In this document: positions 1 through 6,078 of the stretch, piece by piece | Layout: every line of letters starts with the position of its first letter | Position numbering within the stretch: the first letter of the stretch is position 1 | Assembly (NCBI GenBank): GCA_050485905.1 | Contig: JBJHCH010000156.1 | Span: 1-6,243, forward strand | Length of the DNA: 6,243 bases | Origin: JAWLCA01 sp050485905 | Lineage (GTDB): Bacteria; Pseudomonadota; Alphaproteobacteria; Rhodobacterales; Rhodobacteraceae | Direction of reading: 5' to 3' | The notes under the pieces: generated by a model | Database searches by the model: none | What the model was told of the DNA's origin: nothing | What the model saw: the letters and a program-made list of their open reading frames with translations, nothing else | Position numbers and translations under genes: made by a program

Positions 1-692
1 CGCGCCCATTCGGGCGTGCCGAAGAAGGTGATGTTCTCGACCCCCAGCCAGCGCAGGAAGCGGGCCACCGGGCCGAAGCGAATCTCCAGCATCGACTTGC
101 CGATCATCCAGCTGACCGCGACCGGCGACAGCATCAGCGGCAGAAGGAACGCCACGCGAAAGAACTTTCGCGCGCGGATCTGGGAGTTGAGCAGCAGCGC
201 CAGGCCGAAAGCGATCGCATATTCGACAAAGATCGCCAGCGTGTACCAGACCATGTTGCGCAGCGCGTTCCAGTAGAACGGATCGGTCCACATCTGGCGA
301 ACGTTGTCGAGACCGTTGAACTGCCGCCCGGTGGGAGAGGACAAGTTCCAATTCGAAAACGCGATACCCAGCGCAAAGATCAGCGGGAATACGACCATGG
401 AGATGACGAAAAGCGCGGCCGGCAGGACGAAGAGCGTCCGCTTGCCCCGTTCGCCATGCAGCAGCACCTGCGCCCAGCAGAAGCAGGTGATCCACAGCAG
501 CCAAGCGTAAAGCGTCGGTCGCCATGTGGTTAGACCAAGATCGATTCTGCCCGACTGATCGAGAAGTTGCAGAACGACAACCAGGCCGAGTATCGCAGCC
601 GACCCCCAGATGATCGCCCTGCCAAAGGCCCGGCGCCGGGCCGGAATGTTGTCGGCGGTCACGACATGAAGATAGTCGGTTTCGGTTGTCAT
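1..692 (-). CDS. ABC sugar transporter inner-membrane permease, MalF/UgpA-like (partial, C-terminus beyond window)
   Basis: An open reading frame runs leftward from an ATG at 690-692 to the window edge, giving the first 230 residues. It should be one of two inner-membrane subunits forming the channel of a CUT1-type sugar importer. Hydrophobic segments are visible at about residues 27-44, 60-78, 87-112, 147-168 and 178-198. The stretch from about 87 (LFVLPAALF) with the following FSNWN at 112-116 matches the usual first helix of MalF/UgpA-type permeases, so the first two helices are an N-terminal extension. The EAA coupling loop would lie past the window edge. The ribosome-binding site is weak: an AGGA about 14 nt upstream. 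The gene follows the binding-protein gene by 76 nt with a strong stem-loop between them, so it is probably in the same operon. A second permease probably follows outside the window. The family is clear; the transported sugar is not. Confidence 0.9.
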   Translation of the reverse strand, partial: MTTETDYLHVVTADNIPARRRAFGRAIIWGSAAILGLVVVLQLLDQSGRIDLGLTTWRPTLYAWLLWITCFCWAQVLLHGERGKRTLFVLPAALFVISMVVFPLIFALGIAFSNWNLSSPTGRQFNGLDNVRQMWTDPFYWNALRNMVWYTLAIFVEYAIAFGLALLLNSQIRARKFFRVAFLLPLMLSPVAVSWMIGKSMLEIRFGPVARFLRWLGVENITFFGTPEWA

Positions 693-716
693 TCGCTCGC
701 GCCCGTTCCTCAGTGT

Positions 717-745
717 GTCAGGGCGGGGTCAGCCCCCGCCCTGAC
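717..745 (-). promoter_or_regulatory. Intercistronic stem-loop between binding-protein and permease genes
   Basis: A perfect 12-bp inverted repeat (GTCAGGGCGGGG at 717-728, CCCCGCCCTGAC at 734-745) encloses a 5-nt loop. It begins 23 nt after the binding-protein stop codon and ends 24 nt before the permease start. On the transcribed (minus) strand no U-run follows, so it is not a standard intrinsic terminator. In ABC importer operons, hairpins at this place commonly protect the 3' end of the binding-protein message or partly terminate, so that the binding protein is made in excess over the permease. That role is inferred here. The TTTT at 749-752 follows the hairpin only on the plus strand, where no gene needs it. 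Confidence 0.75.
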
Positions 746-768
746 GTCTTTTCAGGTTGTCCGCCCGA

Positions 769-2412
769 CTACAGGCCGATGGACGCCTTGTAGAGCGCGA
801 TCTGGCTTTCGCGGCCGATCTGATCGGTGATCCGCTCCCAGGCTGCGGCGATGGCATCTGCCGTTTCCTGCGCGCTGCCGTACTGCCCGGCAAAGCCCTT
901 GGCCAGTTCATCTTCGGCAACCGAGTAGTACTGGAAGATGCCGGGGATGCGCGGCTCGATCGCGGTGTTGGGGTGGTTGTAGCTATCCTGCATCGACGAC
1001 AGGTAGTCCTCGATGAAGTCCCGGTCGTAGCCCGCCGCTTCCCATTCGTCGTAGAGGAAGTGCGAGTTGCGGTAGGGCTGGAAGCCAGACGGATAGGCCA
1101 CCGTCCAGAGCGACAGGTCCTTGCCGCCCAGGTGCGCCGCCGCCGACCAGGCCGCCTTGCGCTTCTTTTCGTCGCCCGAGACGCGGGAGGTGACGTAGAT
1201 CCCCCAGCCGATATAGGCCATGTTGATCGCGTCGTTACGCTCGTTCTCCCATTCGCCGGTCTGGTTGTTGTAGCGCCGCTCGGCGCCGGGGTTGACGCCA
1301 AAGCCCACCACATCGCCCACGACCGAGGTGTCCGAGGTGCGCGCCATCGATCCCACGTCGCCCCACCACATGATCATCGACCCGGTGCCCGCCAGGAACT
1401 GCTGGAACGCAGTGGTGCCGGGGTCGGCGTTGATCTGGTCGGCCGGGTAGGCGCCGGGGGTGGCGATCAGGTCCATCACGTCCTGGATCGCCTGCACCCA
1501 GGCTGGGCTGTTGACCAGCGGCTTCATCGTCTCGGGCTCGAAGAGCCACGCCGGATCGTCGGGATGCTTGCCGTAGGCGACGGCGCGGTTCATCAGGAAG
1601 TAGAGCCCGAAGCCGCCCCAGCCCTTCAGCGGATCGAGATAGCCATGCGCCGGCAGGCCGGTCAGCGGGTCGGTCTTGCCGACCAGCGCCTTGGTCGCGG
1701 CGTTCACCCCTTCCCATGTGTCGGGCATGCTTTCGCCGCCGATCCCGTCCGGCCCGAAATAGTCGGTCCGGTAGGCCAGTGTATGGGCGTCGCCATCGAT
1801 GTTGATCCGGTACTTCTTGCCGTCCCACGTGCCGATGGGCGGCTGGAGGTAGCCGACAAGGTCATCGGATTCGATCAGTTCGTCCACCCAGTCGGGCATC
1901 TCGTCCAGCATGCCGCGGCCCGCGGTGTCGCCTTCGAAGGGTGCGCCCATCTCGATGATGTCGAAATCGACCGTGCCGGTGGCAATCGACTGCTGCAGGC
2001 GCGCGTTATAGTCGGCCTGTGCGAGGTCGATCCAGTTGATGCGGGCGCCGGTATAGGCCTCCCACGGACGCAGGAACCCGCGGAACAGGAAGTTGTGCAG
2101 GTTCTGGTTGTTCAGCCCCATGAAGGTCAGTTCGACGCCTTCGAACTCTCCCTGTTCCACTGTCGCGCGCGTGCCGCCAAGGCACATCTCGCCGACCCTC
2201 TGCCAATCGGCATCCGTGGGCGACCCCATGCCGACGCCGGGGATCTTCAGTATCTCTGCGCGCAGGTTGTCCTGCGCCCAGGCAGGGCGTGCGGACAGCC
2301 CGTTGGCGATGCCCCCCAGGGTCGCCATGGCGCCGACACTGGCAGCCCCCTTAAGCATCCCGCGGCGGGTGAGCCCCCTTGAGACGGCATAATTGTAGAG
2401 TTCGACTTTCAC
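769..2412 (-). CDS. Tat-exported ABC transporter substrate-binding protein, carbohydrate type
   Basis: This encodes a 547-residue periplasmic solute-binding protein that should capture a sugar or related solute for the neighbouring importer. The start is a GTG at 2410-2412, chosen because an AGGGAGG lies 8 nt upstream (2421-2427) and because it puts a Tat signal at the N-terminus. The frame is open further upstream to 2565, but that extension runs into the promoter region. The Tat motif TRRGMLK is at residues 15-21, followed by a hydrophobic stretch and a probable signal peptidase I site after ARPAWA (residue 46). No lipobox is present, so the mature protein should be soluble. The mature part has sugar-binding-protein character, with aromatic-rich stretches such as GWGGFGLYF and MIMWWGDVG. 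At about 500 mature residues it is longer than the roughly 400 usual for CUT1 binding proteins. It is the first gene of the leftward transcript and is followed by a permease. The exact ligand is unknown. Confidence 0.93.
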   Translation of the reverse strand: MKVELYNYAVSRGLTRRGMLKGAASVGAMATLGGIANGLSARPAWAQDNLRAEILKIPGVGMGSPTDADWQRVGEMCLGGTRATVEQGEFEGVELTFMGLNNQNLHNFLFRGFLRPWEAYTGARINWIDLAQADYNARLQQSIATGTVDFDIIEMGAPFEGDTAGRGMLDEMPDWVDELIESDDLVGYLQPPIGTWDGKKYRINIDGDAHTLAYRTDYFGPDGIGGESMPDTWEGVNAATKALVGKTDPLTGLPAHGYLDPLKGWGGFGLYFLMNRAVAYGKHPDDPAWLFEPETMKPLVNSPAWVQAIQDVMDLIATPGAYPADQINADPGTTAFQQFLAGTGSMIMWWGDVGSMARTSDTSVVGDVVGFGVNPGAERRYNNQTGEWENERNDAINMAYIGWGIYVTSRVSGDEKKRKAAWSAAAHLGGKDLSLWTVAYPSGFQPYRNSHFLYDEWEAAGYDRDFIEDYLSSMQDSYNHPNTAIEPRIPGIFQYYSVAEDELAKGFAGQYGSAQETADAIAAAWERITDQIGRESQIALYKASIGL

Positions 2413-2420
2413 GGCCTTGA

Positions 2421-2427
2421 CCTCCCT
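2421..2427 (-). promoter_or_regulatory. Ribosome-binding site that fixes the GTG start of the binding protein
   Basis: On the minus strand this reads AGGGAGG, with an 8-nt spacer to the GTG at 2412. It is the best Shine-Dalgarno match near the N-terminus. It decides the start in favour of the GTG just ahead of the Tat signal over the upstream in-frame candidates near 2475 and 2565. Confidence 0.8.
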
Positions 2428-2536
2428 GACCTGCGCCGACCGCCTTGCCGGGCCGGCTTTCGTTGCGTCCCTCATGCGATCGCCGCCGGGCGGGCTGGTC
2501 TTCACTCCTGACCGGACGGAAAGCAGCAGACGTTCG

Positions 2537-2565
2537 ACCATCTCAGTCAGATCCCCACCTGTCAA
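2537..2565 (-). promoter_or_regulatory. Candidate sigma-70 promoter for the leftward binding-protein/permease operon
   Basis: The minus strand carries a perfect TTGACA -35 hexamer (2565-2560). After a 17-nt spacer comes GATGGT (2542-2537), a weak -10 that keeps the conserved A at position 2 and T at position 6. Transcription would start near 2530, giving a leader of about 118 nt before the GTG. The weak -10 and the palindrome just upstream of the -35 suggest a controlled promoter. This rests on sequence match alone. Confidence 0.45.
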
Positions 2566-2569
2566 GATT

Positions 2570-2581
2570 CTAACATGTTAG
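2570..2581. promoter_or_regulatory. Perfect 12-bp palindrome, probable operator of the divergent sugar locus
   Basis: CTAACATGTTAG is identical on both strands and is AT-rich inside a GC-rich region. It lies in the divergent control region, 4 nt upstream of the leftward TTGACA. It also overlaps a possible rightward -10 (TAGTAT, 2579-2584), for which no good -35 is seen. A dimeric regulator bound here could control both transcripts, for example by repressing the rightward genes while touching the leftward promoter near -46. The regulator family cannot be named from the site alone, and no regulator gene is in the window. Confidence 0.6.
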
Positions 2582-2656
2582 TATGGTCAGGTTGTGGACA
2601 GGCCCGCCGGGCTCGGCTACTCGTTAGGGCGCAGGTCAGGGATCGAACGGGGCGGG

Positions 2657-3712
2657 ATGGCGGAAGTCAGGGTCAGGGGGCTGCGGAAAGCCTACGGCGC
2701 GGTCGAGGTCATCCATGGCCTTGATGTCGACATCGCGGACGGCGAATTCGTCGTGCTGGTCGGCCCGTCGGGCTGTGGAAAATCCACGCTGCTGCGGATG
2801 ATCGCGGGTCTGGAGGGAATCAGTTCGGGCACGATCCACATCGGCGACCGTCTGGTGAACAACCTGCCACCGGCCGAGCGCGACATTGCCATGGTGTTCC
2901 AGAACTACGCCCTTTACCCGCACAAGACCGTGGCGGCGAACATGGCGTTTGCGCTGAGGATGCGGCGGATGGACAAGGCCGAGATCAAGCGCCGTGTGAA
3001 CCGCGCGGCGGAAATCCTGGGGTTGACCCCCTATCTCGATCGCTATCCGCGCGCCCTGTCAGGCGGCCAGCGACAGCGCGTGGCAATGGGCCGCGCGATC
3101 GTGCGTGACCCGCAGGTATTCCTTTTCGACGAGCCCTTGTCGAACCTCGACGCCAAGCTGCGGGTGCAGATGCGAACCGAGATTCGGGAGTTGCATCAGC
3201 GGCTGTCCACGACCACTGTCTACGTCACCCATGACCAGATCGAGGCCATGACGATGGCCGACAAGATCGTGGTTATGCAGGGCGGGCATATCGAACAGAT
3301 CGGGTCGCCGCTGGCAGTGTATGACCGGCCGGCGAACACTTTTGTCGCCGGGTTCATTGGCTCGCCTTCGATGAACATGCTTGATGGAGTGGTGCGCCAC
3401 GAAGGCGGCGCGGTCTTTGCAGAGGTGGCGGGCACCCGGCTGCCCCTGAGCGCGGGGCTGGAGGACGGGCGCGAGATCACCGTAGGTCTTCGACCCGAAC
3501 ATCTGCGACCCGCGGACGAAGGGATTGCGGGCCAAATCGCGGTCGTGGAACCAACGGGGGCCGAAACCTACCTTGTAGTGCGTGCCGCGGCCGCGGAAGT
3601 GACGGCAGTGCTGCGCGAAAGGCGTGACGTGCGCCCCGGAGAGGAGATCAGGCTGCGCGCGGAGCCCGGAATGCTGCATGTTTTCGACAGGGCGACGGGA
3701 CAAAGGCTGTGA
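2657..3712 (+). CDS. ABC sugar importer ATPase, MalK/UgpC-like
   Basis: This encodes a 351-residue cytoplasmic ATPase that would drive the importer whose binding protein and permease are encoded divergently. All nucleotide-binding motifs are intact: the A-loop Tyr13, Walker A GPSGCGKST (36-44), the Q-loop Gln82, signature LSGGQ (134-138), Walker B VFLFDE (154-159) with catalytic Glu159, the D-loop SNLD (162-165) and the switch His192. From about residue 235 follows the extra OB-fold (TOBE/MOE-type) domain typical of MalK and UgpC, including GLRPEH. The length matches that family. The ATG at 2657 was chosen because it starts directly at the conserved domain with a GGGGCGGG just upstream. A GTG at 2594 in the same frame would add 21 residues without similarity. 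The gene is first in the rightward transcript, 50 nt before the mutarotase gene. Automatic naming as ugpC would be unsafe, because the neighbours point to a free sugar, not glycerol phosphate. Confidence 0.95.
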   Translation: MAEVRVRGLRKAYGAVEVIHGLDVDIADGEFVVLVGPSGCGKSTLLRMIAGLEGISSGTIHIGDRLVNNLPPAERDIAMVFQNYALYPHKTVAANMAFALRMRRMDKAEIKRRVNRAAEILGLTPYLDRYPRALSGGQRQRVAMGRAIVRDPQVFLFDEPLSNLDAKLRVQMRTEIRELHQRLSTTTVYVTHDQIEAMTMADKIVVMQGGHIEQIGSPLAVYDRPANTFVAGFIGSPSMNMLDGVVRHEGGAVFAEVAGTRLPLSAGLEDGREITVGLRPEHLRPADEGIAGQIAVVEPTGAETYLVVRAAAAEVTAVLRERRDVRPGEEIRLRAEPGMLHVFDRATGQRL

Positions 3713-3746
3713 GGCTGCACGCAGGCGATGATGGTATCGGGCTTCG

Positions 3747-3756
3747 AAGGGAGGGG
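3747..3756 (+). promoter_or_regulatory. Strong ribosome-binding site of the mutarotase gene
   Basis: AAGGGAGGGG lies 6 nt before the ATG at 3763. It supports that start and independent translation of the gene despite the 50-nt gap after the ATPase gene. Confidence 0.75.
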
Positions 3757-3762
3757 TAGAGT

Positions 3763-4215
3763 ATGCTGAAAGGGATCGACCACCGGCTGAACGCCGACGT
3801 CCTCTATGTGCTGCGGGCGATGGGACATGGTGATGCGCTGGTGATCGCAGACACCAATTTCCCCGCCGATCAGGTTGCGCAAGCCACGGTCCACGGCGAG
3901 CTGCTGCGAATGGAAAACCTGACCGCTGCTCAGGCGATCAACGCGGTGCTGTCGGTCATGCCGCTCGACACGTTCGTGGACGACTTTGCCGGGCGGATGG
4001 AGATCGTGGGCGAGCCCGACGCCATCCCTGCCGTTCAGGCAGAGGTTCAGGCGGAGATCGACAAGGCCGAAGGGCGCCCACGTCCGATGATCGGGATCGA
4101 ACGCTACGATTTCTATGACCGTGCCCGCCAGGGCTACGCTGTCATCCAGACCGGCGAACGACGGTTCTACGGCTGCTTCATCCTGCGCAAGGGCGTCATC
4201 GGTCCGGAGGAATAG
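3763..4215 (+). CDS. fucU: RbsD/FucU-family sugar mutarotase, FucU-like
   Basis: This is a 150-residue cytoplasmic protein of the RbsD/FucU family. Members interconvert anomers or ring forms of free monosaccharides so that the next enzyme receives the form it uses. E. coli FucU prefers L-fucose but also acts on ribose, and RbsD acts on ribose. The family motif MGHGD is at residues 20-24, and its His22 aligns with the catalytic histidine of FucU. DTNFPA follows near residue 31. The C-terminal part ITGER-like segment (here QTGER) and FILRKG resemble FucU more than RbsD. The length is close to the 140 residues of E. coli FucU. It stands 50 nt after the ATPase gene and 3 nt before a sugar kinase gene, so the mutarotase probably feeds the kinase. 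No fucose pathway genes are visible, so the symbol reflects similarity and not a proven fucose role. Confidence 0.9.
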   Translation: MLKGIDHRLNADVLYVLRAMGHGDALVIADTNFPADQVAQATVHGELLRMENLTAAQAINAVLSVMPLDTFVDDFAGRMEIVGEPDAIPAVQAEVQAEIDKAEGRPRPMIGIERYDFYDRARQGYAVIQTGERRFYGCFILRKGVIGPEE

Positions 4216-4218
4216 GCG

Positions 4219-5142
4219 ATGGCGGGTCGTATCGTTATCCTCGGCGTTTTTGTTGCGGATACTGCCTACCGCGCGGATCGCCAGCCGAAAATGGGCGAGA
4301 CGATCCTCGGCCAAAGCTTCGCGCTCGGCCCCGGGGGCAAGGGATCGAACCAGGCAGTCGCCGCGGCGATGGCAGGGGGGACGGTGCATTTCGTCAGCCG
4401 TCTTGGGCGCGACCCCTTTGCCGATATGGCGCGGGCAACATGGGAGCGGGCGGGCGTCATCCCCGCGATCACCGAGGATACGGAAAGCTATACGGGCGCG
4501 GCGTATATCTTCATCGAGAACGCGACCGGCAACAATGCAATCATCATCTCGCCGGGCGCCGCGGGACGGATCTCGGTCGAGGATGTGGAGGCGCGGGCCG
4601 ACCTGATCGGTGGCGCGTCTGTCTTCGTCACACAACTTGAACAGCCGATGGCGGCGGCTCATCGCGCGCTGGAAATCGCGCGGGCAGGTGGGGCCAAGAC
4701 CATTCTGAACCCCGCGCCGGCGGCCGAGATCGCGCCCGAGATGCTGGCGCTGTGCGACTTTGTTACACCGAACGAGAGCGAGGCGGAGGGGATCACGGGG
4801 ATTTCTGTTCAGTCCATTGCCGACGCCACGCGGGCAGCAGAGGGGTTGCTGGCAAAGGGTGTGCGGGCCGCAATTTTGACGCTGGGCGAGAAGGGCGCGC
4901 TTTATTGCGACGCACGGCAAGCCCTGCATGTTCCCGCTTTCGATGCAGGACCGGTGGTCGAGACGACAGGCGCCGGGGACGCGTTCAACGGCGGGTTTGC
5001 GGTAGCGATCGCCGAGGGCGCCGATCCAGTCGAGGCGGTGCGGTTCGGCTGCGCGACGGCGGCGATATCCGTCACGCGCGCTGGAACAGCGCCATCGATG
5101 CCAACGCGCGCCGAGATTGAGGCGTTGCTCGCGCGGCGTTAG
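4219..5142 (+). CDS. rbsK: Ribokinase-family (PfkB) sugar kinase
   Basis: This encodes a 307-residue cytoplasmic kinase, close to the 309 of E. coli RbsK, which phosphorylates ribose at O5 with ATP. The PfkB signatures are intact: GGKGSNQA (39-46), Glu141 in TQLE (aligned with substrate-binding Glu143 of RbsK), NPAPA, PNESEAE, and TTGAGDAFNGG with catalytic base Asp254. One key position differs. The N-terminal sugar-binding motif, N-A-D in RbsK (Asn14 to Asp16), is V-A-D here (Val12 to Asp14), so the substrate may not be ribose. The ATG is preceded by GGAGG at 4206-4210, inside the last codons of the mutarotase gene. The 3-nt gap suggests translational coupling. It is the last gene of the rightward transcript. 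The family is certain. The symbol is conservative: another pentose or a deoxy sugar, a hexose or a nucleoside remains possible. Confidence 0.92.
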   Translation: MAGRIVILGVFVADTAYRADRQPKMGETILGQSFALGPGGKGSNQAVAAAMAGGTVHFVSRLGRDPFADMARATWERAGVIPAITEDTESYTGAAYIFIENATGNNAIIISPGAAGRISVEDVEARADLIGGASVFVTQLEQPMAAAHRALEIARAGGAKTILNPAPAAEIAPEMLALCDFVTPNESEAEGITGISVQSIADATRAAEGLLAKGVRAAILTLGEKGALYCDARQALHVPAFDAGPVVETTGAGDAFNGGFAVAIAEGADPVEAVRFGCATAAISVTRAGTAPSMPTRAEIEALLARR

Positions 5143-5242
5143 GGTTCGACTCCTTTTTCCACTCGGTCGTCGCATCGCTACCATGGTGATCGAGGAAGCT
5201 TGGGGCCACACGCGAAGATAAGGTTGCGCGCCAACGCCCGCC

Positions 5243-5290
5243 GTGCCTGATGGTCAGCAGGCACCGGTTGGGGAGCGGCACCATCCGCTC
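5243..5290. terminator. Two short hairpins in the convergent intergenic region, possible bidirectional transcript ends
   Basis: The 161-bp gap (5143-5303) between the convergent kinase and phosphoesterase genes holds two inverted repeats. GTGCCTG (5243-5249) pairs with CAGGCAC (5258-5264), and GAGCGG (5273-5278) pairs with CCGCTC (5285-5290). Neither is followed by a T-run on either strand, so standard intrinsic termination is not shown. They could mark 3' ends trimmed back to a stem, or a Rho-dependent end. A CTTTTT at 5152-5157 just after the kinase gene has no clean hairpin directly before it. No gene was found in this gap. Confidence 0.35.
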
Positions 5291-5303
5291 TGGCAACCCT
5301 TCG

Positions 5304-6062
5304 TCACATTTTGGGGTACTGATCGAACACGCGAACTGCGCCATCGCCGTTCACGTGATGCAGATAGTAGCGATACGGTTCCGTGACCGTGGCCGGTTCG
5401 TCCTGCTGATCCATGCCAAGATCGAACTGAAAGGCCGGGCTGCCGGCGACCGCGCCGTAGACCCCGTTCCAGACAGTGTGAAACGAGCGGTGGACGTGCC
5501 CGCAGAGCAGACGAACCGCCTGACCTGCGATCAACTCTGCCAGTCGTTCCTGACCTTCTACCATACCCATGCCATCCCAGGCGCGGTTGCCGGTCGGGAA
5601 AGGGGGATGATGAAGGATCAGAAAGCAGGGGGTCTCCCCATGAATCTGACGCTCGAGCCAGTCCAGTCGCTTTTGGCAAAGCCTGCCGTATGTCAGTCCC
5701 CCATCGGCCGTATCCAGGCCGATGAAGCGGACCCCTGAGAGGTCCATCGTGAACTGGTTGAACCCATCCATCGAGAACGGGAGTCGCCCGTCGAAGGCGG
5801 CACGAAAGTTCTCGCGCCGATCATGGTTTCCCGGCACGACGAGGACGGGACAGTCGAGCGGTTGCAGAAGCGACAGGGCAAGCTCGTAGTCCCGCTCCGA
5901 CCCGCCACAGGTCAGATCGCCCGAGATGACCACAACATCTGGCGAGACCTTGCACAGGTCGGCCACGATGGCCGTGACCACCTGGGCAATATCGGGCCGT
6001 ACGATGCTGACCTCAGGCTTCGTGGCGAACAGGTGAAAATCTGACAGATGGGCAATGATCAA
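5304..6062 (-). CDS. GpdQ/CpdA-like metallophosphoesterase (phosphodiesterase)
   Basis: This encodes a 252-residue calcineurin-like phosphoesterase of the class III phosphodiesterase group. The group includes GpdQ (glycerophosphodiesters) and CpdA (cAMP). The full two-metal ligand set is visible: Asp8 and His10 in SDFH, Asp49 in SGDLT, Asn79 in GNHD (78-81), a His of the ILHHPP segment (151 or 152), and His189 and His191 in GHVH. The spacing follows GpdQ closely (Asp8, His10, Asp50, Asn80, His156, His195, His197). No signal peptide or membrane segment is seen, so it should be cytoplasmic. The start is a TTG at 6060-6062. No other in-frame start keeps Asp8, and GGGAAAGG lies 7 nt upstream. It follows a permease gene by 16 nt in the same direction, so a role on an imported phosphodiester is plausible. 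A CpdA-like role in cAMP turnover cannot be excluded. Confidence 0.9.
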   Translation of the reverse strand: MIIAHLSDFHLFATKPEVSIVRPDIAQVVTAIVADLCKVSPDVVVISGDLTCGGSERDYELALSLLQPLDCPVLVVPGNHDRRENFRAAFDGRLPFSMDGFNQFTMDLSGVRFIGLDTADGGLTYGRLCQKRLDWLERQIHGETPCFLILHHPPFPTGNRAWDGMGMVEGQERLAELIAGQAVRLLCGHVHRSFHTVWNGVYGAVAGSPAFQFDLGMDQQDEPATVTEPYRYYLHHVNGDGAVRVFDQYPKM

Positions 6063-6078
6063 GTTTGAGCCTTTCCCG

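Noticed and set aside
757..2382. Long plus-strand open frame (541 codons) opposite the binding-protein gene
   Set aside because: It is antisense to a gene with a Tat signal, a ribosome-binding site and clear family character. Its translation is rich in Arg, Gly, Val and His with no recognisable domain, as expected for a GC-rich shadow frame.
2413..2565. N-terminal extension of the binding protein to an upstream start
   Set aside because: The extension would place 51 residues before the Tat signal and begin inside the -35 hexamer, whereas the GTG at 2412 has an excellent ribosome-binding site.
2592..2600. TTGTGGACA as a DnaA box or -35 element
   Set aside because: It mismatches the DnaA consensus at two positions, stands alone, and has no fitting -10 at the right distance (GGCTAC at 2615-2620 is poor).
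2594..2656. GTG start 21 codons upstream for the ABC ATPase
   Set aside because: The added residues do not resemble the family N-terminus, and the ATG at 2657 begins exactly where MalK/UgpC-type proteins begin.
3585..3596. CCGCGGCCGCGG palindrome in the ATPase gene
   Set aside because: It lies within a run of alanine codons followed by Glu in a GC-rich gene and is explained by codon use.
5102..5157. Intrinsic terminator at the end of the kinase gene
   Set aside because: Short repeats (CAACGC/GCGTTG) lie within the coding end, but the T-run at 5153-5157 is about 25 nt away, so the parts do not form a proper terminator.
3568..5211. Long minus-strand open frame (547 codons) across the mutarotase and kinase genes
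   Set aside because: It crosses three real plus-strand genes with intact motifs and has no recognisable domain or plausible ribosome-binding site. It is a shadow of high GC codon use.
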